Below are positions 63,338 through 64,000 of a stretch of DNA of 64,000 nt, piece by piece. Where the stretch lies: NCBI RefSeq assembly GCF_001940785.1, contig NZ_MSLS01000003.1:225133-289132 (forward strand), in the 5' to 3' direction. A program made the position numbers and the translations under genes. The first letter of the stretch is position 1, and each line of letters opens with the position of its first letter. Source of the DNA: Bacillus sp. MRMR6. Lineage in GTDB: Bacteria > Bacillota > Bacilli > Bacillales > Cytobacillaceae. The notes beneath the pieces were generated by a model that was not told the DNA's origin, ran no database searches, and saw only the letters and a list, made by a program, of their open reading frames with translations.

Positions 63338-64000
63338 CTAATGCAAATTCTTTATAAACACAACCTTAAGGTAGCTGCCCTCTGGAAATTCGTTTATTGT
63401 TTTAAAGTCTTTCGGAAGGGAAAATTCCTCAACTATCTGATATTTCCTGTTTGTTTCTCTAAATGCCTGATCAATAAAACCTTTAAATTTATTCATATTA
63501 AAAGCACTAGAATTGGTAGAAGCTACAATAATCCCCTCATCCTCTGTTATGGCAATAGCTTCCTTTAAAAGATCTTTGTAGTCCTTTTCAGCGCTAAATA
63601 CCATCTTCTTTGACCTTGCGAAGCTTGGGGGATCCAGTATAACCATATCAAATTTCAGCTGCTTTTTCACCGCATACTTAAAGTAATTGAACACGTCTTC
63701 TACAATGATATTTTGTGAGTGATAATCTATCCCGTTCAAACTAAACTGCTCAATGGTCTTGTTTAAGCTTCTATTTGCTAAATCCACACTTGTCGTTTTA
63801 TCGGCGCCTCCTAAGGCTGCAAATACTGAAAACGCTCCTGTGTAGGAAAAGGTGTTCAGTACTTTATTTCCTTCCGCATAAGCATCCCGGATTTTCTTTC
63901 TTACGTCTCTTTGATCTAAAAATACACCAACCATCGCACTTTCATTTAAGTAAACAGCGAAATTTACTCCATTTTCTTTTACGATAATCGGGAAGGTTCC
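63338..64000 (-). CDS. rlmI: Class I SAM-dependent rRNA methyltransferase, RlmI-like (partial)
   Basis: The reading frame runs off the right edge, so the N-terminal part (normally a PUA domain) is missing; about 220 codons are present. The visible part has VKENGVNFAVYLNE, FLDQRDVRKKI, the SAM loop VLNTFSYTGAFSVFAA, TSVDLANRSL, and the catalytic-site DMVILDPPSFARSKK. These match RlmI/YwbD-type 23S rRNA cytosine-5 methyltransferases. It precedes a small coiled-coil gene on the same strand. Confidence 0.87.
   Translation of the reverse strand, partial: GTFPIIVKENGVNFAVYLNESAMVGVFLDQRDVRKKIRDAYAEGNKVLNTFSYTGAFSVFAALGGADKTTSVDLANRSLNKTIEQFSLNGIDYHSQNIIVEDVFNYFKYAVKKQLKFDMVILDPPSFARSKKMVFSAEKDYKDLLKEAIAITEDEGIIVASTNSSAFNMNKFKGFIDQAFRETNRKYQIVEEFSLPKDFKTINEFPEGSYLKVVFIKNLH

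Overview
The window looks like a chromosomal stretch of a low-GC, endospore-forming Bacillota, most likely family Bacillaceae (Bacillus/Neobacillus-like). The evidence is the AT-rich sequence, strong GGAGG-type ribosome binding sites, the coat genes cotS and cotSA, a rocB, the ganSPQA-type galactan operon, LPXTG-class sortase anchors, TGNCGAA (Spo0A-type) boxes and cre-like sites. Species cannot be fixed from the sequence alone.

Layout. 1-256: a 20-21 bp tandem repeat array, then pepT (260-1495). 1615-7307: a tightly packed minus-strand operon of ATP-grasp ligase, MurE-like ligase, AsnB-like amidotransferase, aspartate racemase and a small coiled-coil protein. This set matches what is needed to make, attach and amidate a D-Asp/D-Asn residue on peptidoglycan. 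7607-12587: a five-gene nickel/opine-type ABC importer. 12588-13870: repeats, one uncharacterised gene and a MITE-like element. 14745-16840: an actin-like ParM, a ribbon-helix-helix ParR-like partner and an iteron array resembling parC, on what otherwise looks like a chromosome. 16969-24573: permuted NlpC/P60-like protein, rocB, nucleoside transporter, RluF-type pseudouridine synthase, threonine dehydratase and rpiA, with a decayed alcohol dehydrogenase between them.

24727-43176 is a galactan-to-glucose-1-phosphate pathway. Two wall-anchored multidomain GH53 endo-galactanases cut galactan outside the cell, GanS/GanP/GanQ import the oligomers, and GanA (GH42) releases galactose. GalM, GalK, GalT and GalE then run the Leloir pathway. 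GanR (LacI) has a perfect palindrome in its own promoter and a close match upstream of ganS. A ROK regulator downstream shares a 19 bp motif with the galK promoter, suggesting a second layer of control.

43414-64000: ROK regulator, glycerate kinase, GIY-YIG-like protein, and a membrane HExxH protein paired with an XRE regulator. Two secreted proteins follow; both are preceded by copies of the same roughly 61 bp leader element (two tandem copies and one single copy), and Spo0A-type boxes lie upstream of the first. Next come a cupredoxin lipoprotein, a YczE-like membrane protein, undecaprenyl-diphosphatase, modABC, cotS-cotSA, a TPR-DUF218 protein, an old-yellow-enzyme remnant, an extended SDR, a small coiled-coil protein, and an RlmI-like methyltransferase cut by the right edge.

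The best candidates for something not yet described are the operon at 1615-7307, the ParMRC-like cassette, the membrane HExxH/XRE pair, and the repeated leader element with its two secreted proteins. No tRNA, rRNA, CRISPR array, complete insertion sequence or prophage was seen.
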